Below, in pieces: positions 4,961-5,368 of a stretch of DNA of 5,368 nt. Below the pieces are notes generated by a model. That model was not told where the DNA came from. It saw only the letters and a list, made by a program, of their open reading frames with translations, and searched no databases. The DNA lies in the NCBI GenBank assembly GCA_003246805.1, contig QKDG01000192.1:1-5368 (forward strand), in the 5' to 3' direction. The position numbers and the translations under genes were made by a program. The DNA is from Clostridia bacterium. Lineage in GTDB: Bacteria; Bacillota; Clostridia; Oscillospirales; Ruminococcaceae. Every line of letters begins with the position of its first letter. The stretch's first letter is position 1.

Positions 4961-5368
4961 TTGCAGGCAATTATAGATAACAGAAAATACAATACGGATA
5001 CCGCAGAACTAATTTTTTCAGAAAAACGTAATGATTATATTATTTTCAATCTTTATTGCAATACTAAAAAGGCTTTTTTTGCTCACATTATTGAATCCAC
5101 GGAAACTGACGAGGTTATAAGCGAGAAAATTATAAAGCTTAGCAAGCAGGAGGCAATCAGCTGCCTTATAAGAAACAACGCAGTCGAGGAATATGAAAAG
5201 CTGTTTGGCGAAATCCCGGAGGCTGAGGGTGAGGACTTTATCACATCTGCTAATCCAGTTTTAAATGCTGATATTTTAATTGTTGAACCTGAGGAAGTTG
5301 CCGTTGTTAAATCAACAGAAGAAAAAATTGAAATCAAAAAGAAACCAAAAGCAAATATTTTAATGTCA
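4961..5368 (+). CDS. Small accessory protein of mobile elements, start TTG, open at the right edge (partial)
   Basis: The frame runs for 136 codons from TTG 4961 to the window end without a stop, so the C-terminus is missing. The N-terminus reads MQAIIDNRKYNTDTAELIFS, followed by NLYCNTKKAFF, IIKLSKQEAI and EEYEKLFGEIPEAEGED. The spacing of YxTxxAEL, LYxxxxKxxFF, (I/L)xxLSxxEA and YExxFGEI matches a family of short uncharacterised proteins I recall from Firmicute conjugative elements and phages. No enzyme motif, signal peptide or membrane helix is visible; the protein is soluble and acidic until the last dozen residues, which turn basic (KIEIKKKPKANIL). Its role is unknown. The strong ribosome site, preceding hairpin and lack of any other reading support it as a real gene. 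It would be easy to miss because it has a TTG start and no stop in the window. Confidence 0.72.
   Translation, partial: MQAIIDNRKYNTDTAELIFSEKRNDYIIFNLYCNTKKAFFAHIIESTETDEVISEKIIKLSKQEAISCLIRNNAVEEYEKLFGEIPEAEGEDFITSANPVLNADILIVEPEEVAVVKSTEEKIEIKKKPKANILMS

Noticed and set aside
1..5368. tRNA, rRNA, CRISPR array, insertion sequence, attachment site or origin of transfer
   Set aside because: I saw no cloverleaf, regularly spaced repeats, transposase motifs, integrase-type direct repeats or relaxase-nick-like region; nearly all bases are in transfer genes.

Overview
The window is one continuous plus-strand block from the conjugation (type IV secretion) module of an integrative and conjugative element of a Gram-positive, AT-rich host. 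A clostridial gut Firmicute is most likely. Three things point there: low-GC codon use, strong GGAGG or GGGGTGAT-type Shine-Dalgarno sites before nearly every gene, and the gene order. That order is VirD4-like coupling ATPase, small pilin-like protein, small GEGF(I/V)DT membrane protein, SpoVG, VirB6/TrbL-like protein, another small two-helix protein and a PrgI-like protein. It resembles the C. difficile CD1115-to-CD1111 type of transfer module, in which a VirB4 ATPase would be expected next, beyond the right edge. Host and element type are inferred from sequence alone.

Layout. Positions 36-410 encode a small GntR/YtrA-like winged-helix regulator. The coupling ATPase gene spans 425-2427 but is split by a one-base deficit in a C run at 1060-1063, only about 20 bases after the Walker A codons. 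A secreted, two-helix pilin-like protein (2420-2743) overlaps its end. A DUF6133-like membrane peptide (2773-3027) and a SpoVG-family nucleic-acid-binding protein (3041-3367) follow. A near-perfect intrinsic terminator hairpin (3359-3394) contains the spoVG stop codon, so the operon seems to be divided or attenuated there. Then come a seven-helix VirB6/TrbL-like channel protein (3411-4301), a small two-helix protein (4316-4528) and a PrgI-like two-helix protein (4541-4873). A 71-base imperfect hairpin (4874-4944) fills the next gap. A TTG-started gene (4961 to the window end) is open at the right edge and resembles a small accessory protein family of mobile elements.

How the parts would work together: the coupling ATPase would deliver the relaxase-DNA complex to a membrane channel made of the VirB6-like, PrgI/VirB3-like and VirB2-like proteins. 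The GntR-like and SpoVG proteins, the terminator and the long hairpin are candidate regulators of this operon. As the sequence reads, the coupling ATPase is broken, so transfer would be lost unless the missing C is a sequencing error or the ribosome slips there.

The core is a known type of transfer system. The most notable points are the terminator placed over the spoVG stop codon, the GC-capped hairpin just before a TTG-started gene, the frameshift whose -1 slip would exactly restore the protein, and two small proteins of this operon that align to each other without gaps.
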